NCBI GenBank assembly: GCA_029932895.1 | Contig: JAOZPF010000027.1 | Coordinates: 1-16,132, forward strand | Length of the DNA stretch: 16,132 nucleotides | Origin: Anaerolineae bacterium | GTDB lineage: Bacteria; Chloroflexota; Anaerolineae; B4-G1; DUEL01 | Direction of reading: 5' to 3' | Shown here: positions 9,045 through 16,132 of the stretch, piece by piece | Layout of the letters: each line of letters opens with the position of its first letter | Position numbering within the stretch: the stretch's first letter is position 1 | The notes under the pieces: model-generated | What the model was told of the DNA's origin: nothing | Database searches by the model: none | What the model saw: only the letters and a program-made list of their open reading frames with translations | Made by a program: the position numbers and the translations under genes

Positions 9045-10811
9045 ATGATCGAGGAACGTCGTTCAACACAGCCAGTTATCACCCTGCTATGGGTCGTCCT
9101 CGGCCTGGCGGCCGGCGCATTGCGCTTGACCGGCCTGGGAGCCGCTCCGTTGAGCGCGGCTGAGGCGACCCTGGCACTCGCCGCCTACCGCGCCGCCCAC
9201 GCCATCGGCACTCCGGCGGCACTGTCGCTGCCCGCCAGCGGCTATAGCCCCCTGTTGTTGCACGCCAACATCATCCTCTTTGCCCTCTTTGACAGCAGCG
9301 ACGGACTGGCGCGGCTGCTCCCCGCCCTCGCGGGCACCTTTCTGGTCCTCACCCCGCGCCTGCTGCGGCGATTCCTGGGGGAGTGGGGAGCGCTGGGCAT
9401 GGCCCTCTTCCTGGCCCTTTCCCCCACCTTCCTCCTCGCCTCCCGCACCCTCGACCCCACCACATGCGCCGCCCTTGGTGTGATGCTCCTGCTCGGAGGA
9501 GTCGCTCGCTTTGCCACGACACGGGAGACCCGATTCGTCACCTTGTCCGGAGGTGCGCTGGCCCTCGCGCTAACGGCCGGAGCGGAGGCGTGGGGGTTGC
9601 TGCTGGGCCCACTACTGGCTTTGGCTGGCAGCCTCCGGGCCTGGAGAACCGCGCTACAATGGGCACGCCCGCTCGTCCGCCCCCTGGTCGCCCGCTTTCT
9701 GGCGGCGCTGGGGCTGGGGCTTCTCGTCATGGGCGGGGGCCTGGGGTTGCACCTGCCCGGGCTGGCTGCCATCGGCGACCAATTCCTCGCCTGGTTGGCC
9801 CTCCTTCACCCCTTTGGCCCCTCCTCCTCTCCCTCCCCCGCCCTCCTGCTGCCGGCCTACGAACCACTGCTCCTCCTCGCCGGGCTGGCGGGACTGGCAA
9901 CGGCCACAGGACGACGACGGGGGCCAAGCCTCCTGCTGGCCCTCTGGGCCGCGGTCGGCGGCGCACAACTGGCACTGATGCCAGGGGCAAAACCGACCGA
10001 CCTCGCCTGGGTACTCCTGCCGCTGGCCGGGCTGGGCGGGCTGGCGGCTGAAAGACTGGTCCGCTCCCTCCAGACCCACGGTCAGTGGCTGAACGAAGGG
10101 TTGCACCTGCCCATCTCGCTCGCCCTCTGGGTCCACTGTGGGCTGAACTTGGCCGGATACGCCCGCAACGGGGATCCAATCGACCAAATGCTGGTCGGGC
10201 TGACACTCCTATTGCAGCTTTTGCTCACCGCCGTCTTTGGCTTTGCCGTCTCGGCACCGCAGCCGGAGGAGACATCAACCCAAGCAGCACGACGAGGACT
10301 GGCAACGGCGATGCGAGCAGGTGGCCTCTCGCTGGGGACCGTCCTCCTGTTCACCACCTTCTCCGCCGCGTGGGGCCTGACCCACCTGCGTCCCACCGAT
10401 CCCCGAGAACTCTTGGCGCAGGGAGCAACCGCGATGGAGGTGCGCACACTGACCGCGGTCACAGAGCAGGTTGCCGTGCTCAACACCGGCCTCGAGACGG
10501 GGCTGCCCGTCACCTTTGTGGGAGAACCCGACCCGGCGGTGGCCTGGGCGCTGCGCCAGTTCGACCAGCAGGTCGTCAGCAGCCCGAGCGCGGCGCAACA
10601 GCCGCCGCTGCTGCTCACGCCCCCCCAGCCCTCACCGCCCGGTTACTTTGGCGAATCATTTACCCTGCACCGCGCCTGGCTCCCCCATTGGAGCGGGCCA
10701 GAGACGGCGCGCTGGCTGCTCTACCGCGAGACGATCACCCCCCCTGTGACCACCGACCAGGTCATCCTCTGGGTCCGCACCGACCTGGGGACGGCGGCGC
10801 AGGATCAATAG
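9045..10811 (+). CDS. Polytopic membrane protein, GT-C/PMT-like (GT39-like) glycosyltransferase fold
   Basis: A 588-residue protein with about a dozen hydrophobic segments and a hydrophilic C-terminal tail of roughly 150 residues. The start resembles the GT-C/PMT layout: a first helix ending in ALRLTGLGAAPLS, a loop, then helices with LARLLPALAGTFLVLTPRLLRRFLGEWGA and LALSPTFLLASRTLDPTTCAALG, as in GT39-type proteins. The first loop reads LSAAEATLALAAYR, where active relatives usually have an acidic Asp-Glu pair. Here only E40 remains and A39 replaces the Asp, so catalysis is doubtful. The gene starts 21 bases after the YYY gene, with AGGA at 9033-9036, and ends 9 bases before the Agl23-like gene, so the three probably form one operon. 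The family call is by pattern only and the substrate is unknown. Confidence 0.65.
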   Translation: MIEERRSTQPVITLLWVVLGLAAGALRLTGLGAAPLSAAEATLALAAYRAAHAIGTPAALSLPASGYSPLLLHANIILFALFDSSDGLARLLPALAGTFLVLTPRLLRRFLGEWGALGMALFLALSPTFLLASRTLDPTTCAALGVMLLLGGVARFATTRETRFVTLSGGALALALTAGAEAWGLLLGPLLALAGSLRAWRTALQWARPLVRPLVARFLAALGLGLLVMGGGLGLHLPGLAAIGDQFLAWLALLHPFGPSSSPSPALLLPAYEPLLLLAGLAGLATATGRRRGPSLLLALWAAVGGAQLALMPGAKPTDLAWVLLPLAGLGGLAAERLVRSLQTHGQWLNEGLHLPISLALWVHCGLNLAGYARNGDPIDQMLVGLTLLLQLLLTAVFGFAVSAPQPEETSTQAARRGLATAMRAGGLSLGTVLLFTTFSAAWGLTHLRPTDPRELLAQGATAMEVRTLTAVTEQVAVLNTGLETGLPVTFVGEPDPAVAWALRQFDQQVVSSPSAAQQPPLLLTPPQPSPPGYFGESFTLHRAWLPHWSGPETARWLLYRETITPPVTTDQVILWVRTDLGTAAQDQ

Positions 10812-10820
10812 GACAGGGAT

Positions 10821-13800
10821 ATGAGTAAATCACGAGAGAAATCCTGGCTGGATCGCCCCATCGTCGCGGGCATCGGACTGAGTTGGGAGCAGGGGCTGTA
10901 CCTTCTCATTATCATCCTCTGCCTTGTCTCCCGTCTGGCGATGCTCGGCTACCGTGTCGAGAGTCACGACGAAAGCCTACACACCAAGCACGCCTGGGAC
11001 CTTTATGTTGGGAACGGCTTCCAGCACAACCCGATGATGCACGGCCCCTTCCTCTTTCACGCCACGGCGTTCAGCTATTTTCTCTTCGGCGACAGTGACT
11101 TTTCCGCCCGCTTGCCCGTCGCTCTGATGGGCACCCTCCTGGTTGCTTTCCCCTACCTCCTACGGCGCTATATGGGGCGAAGAGGCGCGTTGGCAGCCTC
11201 TTTGCTCTTTCTCATCTCCCCCTCGATCACCTACTACTCCCGCTACATCCGTATGGACATTCCGGCGATTCTGTTCGCAATGACAGTCATCTGGGCCGTC
11301 TTTCGCTACCTGGAGCAGGGCCGAGCCAGACACCTCTACATCCTAGCCGCGGCCCTCGCGCTGCTGTACGCCACCAAAGAGGTCGCTCCCATCTACACTA
11401 TCATCATCGCCCTCTTCCTGCTGGGCCTCTTTGCGGTCCGGGCGCTAAAGCAACCCTGGAACTCGGCAGCGGCGGAGAGGGCGCTCACCATCGCCATGCT
11501 GGTAGCGCTGCTCGGCCTGATGGTGCTGGCGGCGGGCTGGGCCATCGCTCGCCCCGCGCCGACGGATCAGGCCGCTGCGGGGCAGATGCCTGCCGAGGCG
11601 AGCAGCACGCCACCCGGCCTGCCGGCCTGGGGACTGGCCGGCGGCATCCTCGCCGGTCTGGCACTGGCGGCCAGCGGAGCGATCATCCTCTACGGCGTAT
11701 GGGGCAAGCTACACACTTTCCGCTCTTTTGACCTGCTCGTCATCATCTCCACCCTCTCCCTCCCCTTTGCCTCCCCCATCCCCATCAAGCTGGCATCCAC
11801 GATAGCCACGCGAATCGTGGTCAGCTTTGCGGACCCGACCATCGTCCACACCGTCTGGTCCACCCTCGCCAATCTCGACCCCCTCAGCTACCACGCCCCC
11901 GACATTTACTACTCTGGAGCCATCCTGGCTCTGGTCATCCTGGCTGCCATCGCCATCGGCCTGACCTGGGACTGGCGACGCTGGTCGATAGCAGCAGCGA
12001 TAAACACCGCCATCTTTTTGCTGTTCTTTACCACCGTCTTTACCAACGGCGCTGGCATCGCCAGTGGATGGGTTGGCTCTGTGGGATACTGGCTAAAGCA
12101 GCAGGGCGTCGAGCGTGGCGGTCAGCCCTGGTTCTATTACCTCGTCATCCTGCCGCTGTACGACTTTCTCCCCCTCATAGGCGCTCTGGCAGCGCCGCTC
12201 TACCTGGGAGCGCGTGCCCTGACCCGCCGCCTCAAGCCACCCCCCGTTCCAAGCGGCGAGAACCCCCAAGAGCCCACTGAGCATCAACATCCAGCCACCA
12301 AGCCGTCGCTCCCTCAGCGGCAGACCCTTTTTGTGTCCTTTCTATTCTTTTGGACCATCATGGCCTGGTTCGGTTACTCCTACGCTGGTGAACGAATGGC
12401 CTGGCTTACCCTCCACCTCACCACGCCAATGATCATACTCACCGGCTGGCTGCTGGGCCGCCTGGTGGGGGGAGTGAACTGGCAAGATGTGTGGAAACGA
12501 TACGGGTGGGCACTCCCCTTGCTCCTGCCCGCCGTCGTGGCGGCGCTGGCCTCTTTTGTCAAGGCGACCGCTCAAGGGCCGTTCCAAGGCGTCGAGTACA
12601 ACCAGCTTGTCGTCACCGGCACTTTCCTGGGCGGGCTAGTGGGCGTAGTCTTTATGGGCATCATCGCCGGGGTGATCTGGGCGCGGGTCGGCTGGCGCAA
12701 CGGCTTGCTTGTCACCATCCTCACCCTCTTCCTGACCCTGGGGCTGCTGACAGTCCGCGTCGCCTACCGCTTCTCGTTCATCAACTTTGACCGGCCCGCC
12801 GAGTTCCTGGTCTATGCCCACGAGGGGCCGGACGTGCGCACGACGATGGAGCAACTGGAGGAGCTCTCGCTGCGGGTCGGCGGCGGCGAACACCTCATCG
12901 ACGTGAGCTATGGCTCCGATGGTTCCTGGCCCTTTTACTGGTACCTGCGCAACTATCCCAACGCCCGCTTCTACGGCGAGCAGCCTACCCGCGATCAGGT
13001 CCTTGCCACGGCAATCATCGCCGGTCAGCCCCAGTGGAACGTAGTGGAGCCGTACCTGGGAGATGATTATTACACCTTTGATTATTTCTTCCTCTGGTGG
13101 CCCATCGAGGACTATCGCCAGTTGACGTGGCAAAAGCTGTGGGACTGGGTGAGCGACCCGCAAAAGCGGCTCGCCCTGTGGCGTATCTTTTACGATATGG
13201 ACTATACCCTCTATGACGAAGTCACCGGCGTCCACCACACCCCCGACGACTGGCCGCTTCACCGCCCCTTCCGCCTCTATATCCGCAAGGACGTAGCGAA
13301 CCAGGTATGGGACCTCGGTGTAGGACCGTCGCCGGGACCATCCACGTCCGAGCCGGACCCCTATGCCGAGAACTGGCAGCCGCTGACCGCTCGACGGGTC
13401 ATTGGGGCAGAGGGAGATGGGCCAGGACTTTTCTCCTGGCCGCGCGGCCTCGCCGTCTCCCCCGACGGTTTTCTCTACGTGGCCGACTCCCAGAACCACC
13501 GCATCCAGAAACTCACCGCCGACGGAGCGTTCGTGACCGCCTGGGGCAGCTTTGGCGACTGCGCCAACACCATCCCCGCCCCCGGCACCTTCTGCGAGCC
13601 GTGGGACGTCGCCGTCGGCCCCGACGGCTCGGTCTATGTGGCCGACACCTGGGCCCACCGCATCCAGAAGTTCACCGCCGACGGCGAGTTCATCACCGCC
13701 TGGGGGACCTTTGGGCAATTCAACCTCGGCGACCCCGCTGGCGAGGGAGCGTTCTACGGCCCACGGTCCGTGGCGGTGGGAGCGGATGGGCTGATCTATG

Positions 13801-14273
13801 TCTCCGACACGGGCAACAAGCGGGTACAGGTCTTTGACCAGGATGGCGAGTTCGTGCGCGAGTGGGGTGGAGGAGGCTCCGGCCTGGGCCAGCTCGACGA
13901 ACCAGTGGGATTGTCCGTCGCTCCCAACGACCTGATCTATATCGCCGACTCGTGGAATCGCCGTGTCCAGGCATTGGACCCGTATGGCGCTCCGGCGCTG
14001 AGCTGGCCCATCGCGGGCTGGAACAACCCCGACGTCGACGAAAAGCCCTACCTGGCGGTTGATGAGGAGGGGCGTGTCTATGTGACCGACCCCGGTCATT
14101 ACCGGGTGCTGGTCTTTGACGCCAGCGGGAACTATCTCTACAGCTTTGGGCAGTTTGGCTTTGACGAATCCTCCTTCTCGATGCCGATGGGCGTGGCGGT
14201 GGGAGCGGACGACACGCTCTATGTCAGCGACGCCAGCCGCCACTGCATCATGCTCTTTGATCTGCCCCAGTAG
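10821..14273 (+). CDS. Agl23/TIGR03663 family membrane protein fused to a C-terminal NHL-repeat propeller
   Basis: A 1150-residue protein in two parts. Residues 1 to about 660 are polytopic and match the TIGR03663 (flippase activity-associated Agl23) family. The first external loop has ESHDESLHTKHAWDLYVG (D50-E51 as the GT-C acidic pair), then HNPMMHGPFLFH and later SPSITYYSRYIRMDIPAILFA and LLYATKEVAPIY. A soluble region follows, then a Pro/Ser linker near 833-850. From about 863 to the end come six NHL repeats, each with a core like GLAVSPDGFLYVADSQNHRIQ, enough for a six-bladed beta-propeller. It probably lies outside the membrane and binds a ligand or partner. An AGGACAGGG sequence precedes the ATG. 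The gene is the third of the membrane trio. Family assignment is firm; a sugar-transfer role is inferred. Confidence 0.88.
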   Translation: MSKSREKSWLDRPIVAGIGLSWEQGLYLLIIILCLVSRLAMLGYRVESHDESLHTKHAWDLYVGNGFQHNPMMHGPFLFHATAFSYFLFGDSDFSARLPVALMGTLLVAFPYLLRRYMGRRGALAASLLFLISPSITYYSRYIRMDIPAILFAMTVIWAVFRYLEQGRARHLYILAAALALLYATKEVAPIYTIIIALFLLGLFAVRALKQPWNSAAAERALTIAMLVALLGLMVLAAGWAIARPAPTDQAAAGQMPAEASSTPPGLPAWGLAGGILAGLALAASGAIILYGVWGKLHTFRSFDLLVIISTLSLPFASPIPIKLASTIATRIVVSFADPTIVHTVWSTLANLDPLSYHAPDIYYSGAILALVILAAIAIGLTWDWRRWSIAAAINTAIFLLFFTTVFTNGAGIASGWVGSVGYWLKQQGVERGGQPWFYYLVILPLYDFLPLIGALAAPLYLGARALTRRLKPPPVPSGENPQEPTEHQHPATKPSLPQRQTLFVSFLFFWTIMAWFGYSYAGERMAWLTLHLTTPMIILTGWLLGRLVGGVNWQDVWKRYGWALPLLLPAVVAALASFVKATAQGPFQGVEYNQLVVTGTFLGGLVGVVFMGIIAGVIWARVGWRNGLLVTILTLFLTLGLLTVRVAYRFSFINFDRPAEFLVYAHEGPDVRTTMEQLEELSLRVGGGEHLIDVSYGSDGSWPFYWYLRNYPNARFYGEQPTRDQVLATAIIAGQPQWNVVEPYLGDDYYTFDYFFLWWPIEDYRQLTWQKLWDWVSDPQKRLALWRIFYDMDYTLYDEVTGVHHTPDDWPLHRPFRLYIRKDVANQVWDLGVGPSPGPSTSEPDPYAENWQPLTARRVIGAEGDGPGLFSWPRGLAVSPDGFLYVADSQNHRIQKLTADGAFVTAWGSFGDCANTIPAPGTFCEPWDVAVGPDGSVYVADTWAHRIQKFTADGEFITAWGTFGQFNLGDPAGEGAFYGPRSVAVGADGLIYVSDTGNKRVQVFDQDGEFVREWGGGGSGLGQLDEPVGLSVAPNDLIYIADSWNRRVQALDPYGAPALSWPIAGWNNPDVDEKPYLAVDEEGRVYVTDPGHYRVLVFDASGNYLYSFGQFGFDESSFSMPMGVAVGADDTLYVSDASRHCIMLFDLPQ

Positions 14274-14323
14274 GATAGAAACGGGTTCGGGACAGGATGA
14301 CACCCCGTGGTAGGCAGGGGACC

Positions 14324-14358
14324 ATCCGCTCCATCCGCTCAAATCCGCTTAATCCGCT
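14324..14358. repeat. Degenerate short tandem repeat, four ATCCGCT cores
   Basis: ATCCGCT occurs at 14324-14330, 14333-14339, 14343-14349 and 14352-14358, a period of 9 to 10 bases close to one helical turn. A weaker copy (ATCCACT) begins at 14365. The array ends just before the upp -35 element. It could be an operator-like array on one face of the helix or a simple-sequence expansion; the sequence alone does not decide. Confidence 0.7.
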
Positions 14359-14376
14359 GACCGCATCCACTCGCCG

Positions 14377-14404
14377 TTGACAATCTCCACTCCACGAGTA
14401 CAAT
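14377..14404 (+). promoter_or_regulatory. Probable sigma-70/sigma-A promoter for upp
   Basis: A perfect -35 TTGACA (14377-14382) and a -10 TACAAT (14399-14404), one base off consensus, are separated by 16 bases. Transcription would start about 14411, leaving a leader of roughly 25 bases. This marks a new transcription unit after the membrane trio. The rest of the 163-base gap (14274-14436) holds the ATCCGCT array; no convincing terminator was seen. Confidence 0.75.
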
Positions 14405-14426
14405 CAAGCCACAGTCACATTTGCCT

Positions 14427-14433
14427 GGAGGAG
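14427..14433 (+). promoter_or_regulatory. Ribosome binding site that decides the upp start
   Basis: GGAGGAG lies just upstream of ATG 14437, with GGAGG five bases from the start codon. The open frame continues back to a TTG at 14377, but that codon is the -35 element itself. The family N-terminus also begins at 14437. Confidence 0.8.
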
Positions 14434-14436
14434 CCA

Positions 14437-15063
14437 ATGCCTCAAGTCTACATCTCCACCCATCCCTTGGTGCAGCACAAGCTGGCGCTCCTGCGCGACG
14501 AGCGGACCGACCCGAAAAAGTTCCGCGAGTTGGTGCGCGAGATCGCCACCCTCCTCGTCTACGAGGCCACCGCCGACCTGGTCACCAAGCCGGCCGCCAT
14601 CCTCACGCCCCTGGGCCGCGCCGAGGGGAAACGGTTGGCAGAGACGATCGGCCTGGTACCGGTGCTGCGCGCTGGCCTGGGGATGGTCGAGGGGGCTTGG
14701 CAAATGATCCCCGGCGCCGAGGTCTGGCACATCGGCCTCTCGCGAGATGAGCGCACCCTCCAGCCGGTGGCCTACTACTCCCGCCTCCCCGTCAGCCCCA
14801 CCGTAGACGTCTGCCTGGTGCTCGACCCGATGCTTGCCACTGGCGGGTCGGCCATAGCAGCGACGAACGTGCTCAAGGAATGGGGCGCGCGCCGGATCAA
14901 GTTCGTCGGCATCATCGGCGCTCGCCCCGGCGTCGAACGGTTCACCCACGCCCATCCCGACGTCCCACTTTACCTAGCCGGACTAGATGAGGAACTCAAC
15001 GAGGCTGGCTTTATCCTCCCCGGCCTGGGCGACGCCGGCGACCGTATGTTTGGAACAGGGTAG
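14437..15063 (+). CDS. upp: Uracil phosphoribosyltransferase
   Basis: A 208-residue protein, the standard UPRTase length. It converts uracil and PRPP to UMP and pyrophosphate in pyrimidine salvage in the cytoplasm. The N-terminus VYISTHPLVQHKLALLRDERT is typical, as is TKPAAILTPLGRAEGKRL. LVPVLRAGLGMVEG and SRDERTLQPVAYYSRLP follow. The PRPP-binding loop is LDPMLATGGSA starting at residue 129, and the C-terminus GDAGDRMFGTG is the uracil-binding end of the family. It has its own promoter and a strong Shine-Dalgarno. Its TAG stop overlaps by one base the GTG of the next gene, so the two are likely coupled. Confidence 0.96.
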   Translation: MPQVYISTHPLVQHKLALLRDERTDPKKFRELVREIATLLVYEATADLVTKPAAILTPLGRAEGKRLAETIGLVPVLRAGLGMVEGAWQMIPGAEVWHIGLSRDERTLQPVAYYSRLPVSPTVDVCLVLDPMLATGGSAIAATNVLKEWGARRIKFVGIIGARPGVERFTHAHPDVPLYLAGLDEELNEAGFILPGLGDAGDRMFGTG

Positions 15064-16112
15064 TGAACTTGACACCCAACTGGATCATTTTTGGTGTCGC
15101 GGCCCTCTCCGCGGCGGTCCTCACCCCCATCGCCATTCGCCTGGGCCACCGCTGGGGACTGATCGACCGTCCGGGGGGTCGGCGGACTCACAAAAGGGAG
15201 ATCCCCCGTCTGGGCGGCGTACCGGTCATGGGCGCTTTTGGCATCGCCATCGCCGTGGCTGCAGCGTTGGGGGTCCTCACCACCGGCTACAGCCACAGCG
15301 ACTCTATCCGCCTGGCGGGTCTACTCAGTGGTGGCCTGTGCGCTTTCCTATTTGGCCTGCTCGACGACCGGCTGAACCTCAAGCCCGGCCCCCAGTTCAT
15401 CTTCCAGTTCGGTCTTTCCCTTCTCTCGCTCGCCACATTGCTCTGGCTAGAACGCTTCACCCTGCCCTTTGTCGGCTACGTAGAACTGGAGGCCTATCCG
15501 TGGGGCGCATGGGCATACGTCCCGCTGACAATTTTGTGGGTGATGGGGATGATGAACACCGTCAACTGGCTGGACGGGCTGGACGGGTTGGCCGGAGGCG
15601 TGGGGGCGATCCTCTGCCTGGTGCTGGCGATCCACATGCACACCGTCGGCCAGCCGAGCGTGGCGCTATTGCCGTTGGCGCTATTGGGCGCGCTGGTCGG
15701 TTTCCTGCCCTACAACCTGGCCCCCGCCCGCATCTTTCTCGGCAGCAGTGGCGCTTTTTTCCTCGGCTACGCCCTAAGCGGGTTGGGGCTTATCGCCGGC
15801 GGGCGGGTTGCCACGGTGCTGATGGTGATGGGCTTGCCCATCGTTGACGTGGCCTGGCAGATCGTGGACCGAGTCCGGCACGGGCGGTCGCCCACCCAGG
15901 CCGACCGGGGCCACCTTCACCTGCGGCTGCTCGACATGGGCTTCTCCCAGCGCGCCATCGTACTGTCCTACTGGGCCTTTTGCGGCCTCTTTGGTTTCCT
16001 CGCCCTGACCATATCCGACCGTGTCTTTAAGCTGATCGCGCTGCTTGGCCTGGGCAGTATCGTCCTGGTGGTGTTGCTCTTGCTCTCCCGCCGGAGCCCC
16101 AATTCCAGATGA
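15063..16112 (+). CDS. Polyprenyl-phosphate sugar-1-phosphate transferase (WecA/TagO/MraY superfamily)
   Basis: A 349-residue polytopic membrane protein with about ten helices. Such enzymes move GlcNAc-1-phosphate or a similar sugar phosphate from a UDP-sugar to undecaprenyl phosphate, releasing UMP and starting a lipid-linked glycan. The superfamily motifs appear in order: RRTHKREIPRLGGVPVMG, LLDDRLNL (D101, D102), NTVNWLDGLDGLAGG (165-179), PARIFLGSSGAFFLGY, and ADRGHLHLRLLDMGF (H284, H286). Two positions depart from the norm: S228 stands where the family has a conserved Asp (FMGDxGS), and L287 replaces the second His of the HLHHR form. The GTG start overlaps the upp stop by one base; GGAACAGGG is a weak Shine-Dalgarno. 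WecA/TagO-type is more likely than MraY; the sugar is not determined. Confidence 0.88.
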   Translation: MNLTPNWIIFGVAALSAAVLTPIAIRLGHRWGLIDRPGGRRTHKREIPRLGGVPVMGAFGIAIAVAAALGVLTTGYSHSDSIRLAGLLSGGLCAFLFGLLDDRLNLKPGPQFIFQFGLSLLSLATLLWLERFTLPFVGYVELEAYPWGAWAYVPLTILWVMGMMNTVNWLDGLDGLAGGVGAILCLVLAIHMHTVGQPSVALLPLALLGALVGFLPYNLAPARIFLGSSGAFFLGYALSGLGLIAGGRVATVLMVMGLPIVDVAWQIVDRVRHGRSPTQADRGHLHLRLLDMGFSQRAIVLSYWAFCGLFGFLALTISDRVFKLIALLGLGSIVLVVLLLLSRRSPNSR

Positions 16113-16132
16113 ACAGGGGACAAGCGCCAAGT

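Noticed and set aside
7507..9069. A 520-codon open frame on the - strand opposite the YYY gene
   Set aside because: It is low-complexity, rich in Gly, Glu and Gln, and has no family signature. The + strand frame carries clear DUF2298 motifs.
12636..14342. A 568-codon open frame on the - strand opposite the Agl23-NHL gene
   Set aside because: Its product is Val/Gly/His-rich with no recognisable family or membrane pattern. It mirrors a well supported + strand gene and is a by-product of GC-rich codon use.
14377..14436. An N-terminal extension of Upp starting at TTG 14377
   Set aside because: This TTG is the -35 element of the promoter. The family N-terminus and the GGAGGAG ribosome binding site both fix the start at 14437.

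Overview
The window looks like chromosomal DNA of a bacterium of the phylum Chloroflexota (Chloroflexi), probably Anaerolineae-like. This rests on GC-rich coding sequence, a MinD-MinE-RodA order, and most of all on two membrane families, the YYY protein (DUF2298) and the Agl23/TIGR03663 family, whose known distribution is centred on Chloroflexi and some archaea. Every supported gene lies on the + strand and the genes are tightly packed. No rRNA, tRNA, CRISPR array, transposase or phage gene was recognised.

Region 1 (1-2683) is a cell-shape and division block. It holds the last 58 codons of minD, then minE overlapping it by four bases, then the SEDS glycan polymerase gene rodA, and a DUF362 gene of unknown role four bases after rodA.

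Region 2 (2684-3178) is the only long stretch without a gene. It is more AT-rich than its surroundings and full of repeats: a 125-bp segment bounded by 14-bp imperfect inverted repeats, a cluster of hairpins, and three and a half copies of a 23-bp tandem repeat. It ends in a good promoter and Shine-Dalgarno sequence for the next operon.

Region 3 (3124-14273) is one apparent long transcription unit. It opens with two paralogous class I aminoacyl-tRNA synthetase genes, glnS and gltX. They are followed without an obvious break by three large polytopic membrane protein genes: a YYY/DUF2298 protein, a GT-C-like protein whose usual first-loop Asp is missing, and an Agl23/TIGR03663 protein with a six-repeat NHL propeller fused to its C-terminus. 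These three look like GT-C-fold glycosyltransferases or their partners acting on lipid-linked sugars at the outer face of the membrane. That role is inferred and the substrate is unknown.

Region 4 (14274-16132) has a short repeat-bearing spacer with a near-consensus promoter. It is followed by upp (uracil phosphoribosyltransferase) and, overlapping upp by one base, a polyprenyl-phosphate sugar-1-phosphate transferase of the WecA/TagO/MraY superfamily. The latter enzyme type starts lipid-linked glycan synthesis and releases UMP, the product that Upp also makes. It may supply lipid-linked sugar to a pathway in which the upstream GT-C-like trio works.

The least ordinary points are the GT-C-like trio with its NHL fusion, a heptanucleotide tandem repeat inside the YYY gene that could switch the reading frame, the Asp-to-Ser change in the GDxG motif of the final transferase, and the KLAKR form of the GluRS signature motif.
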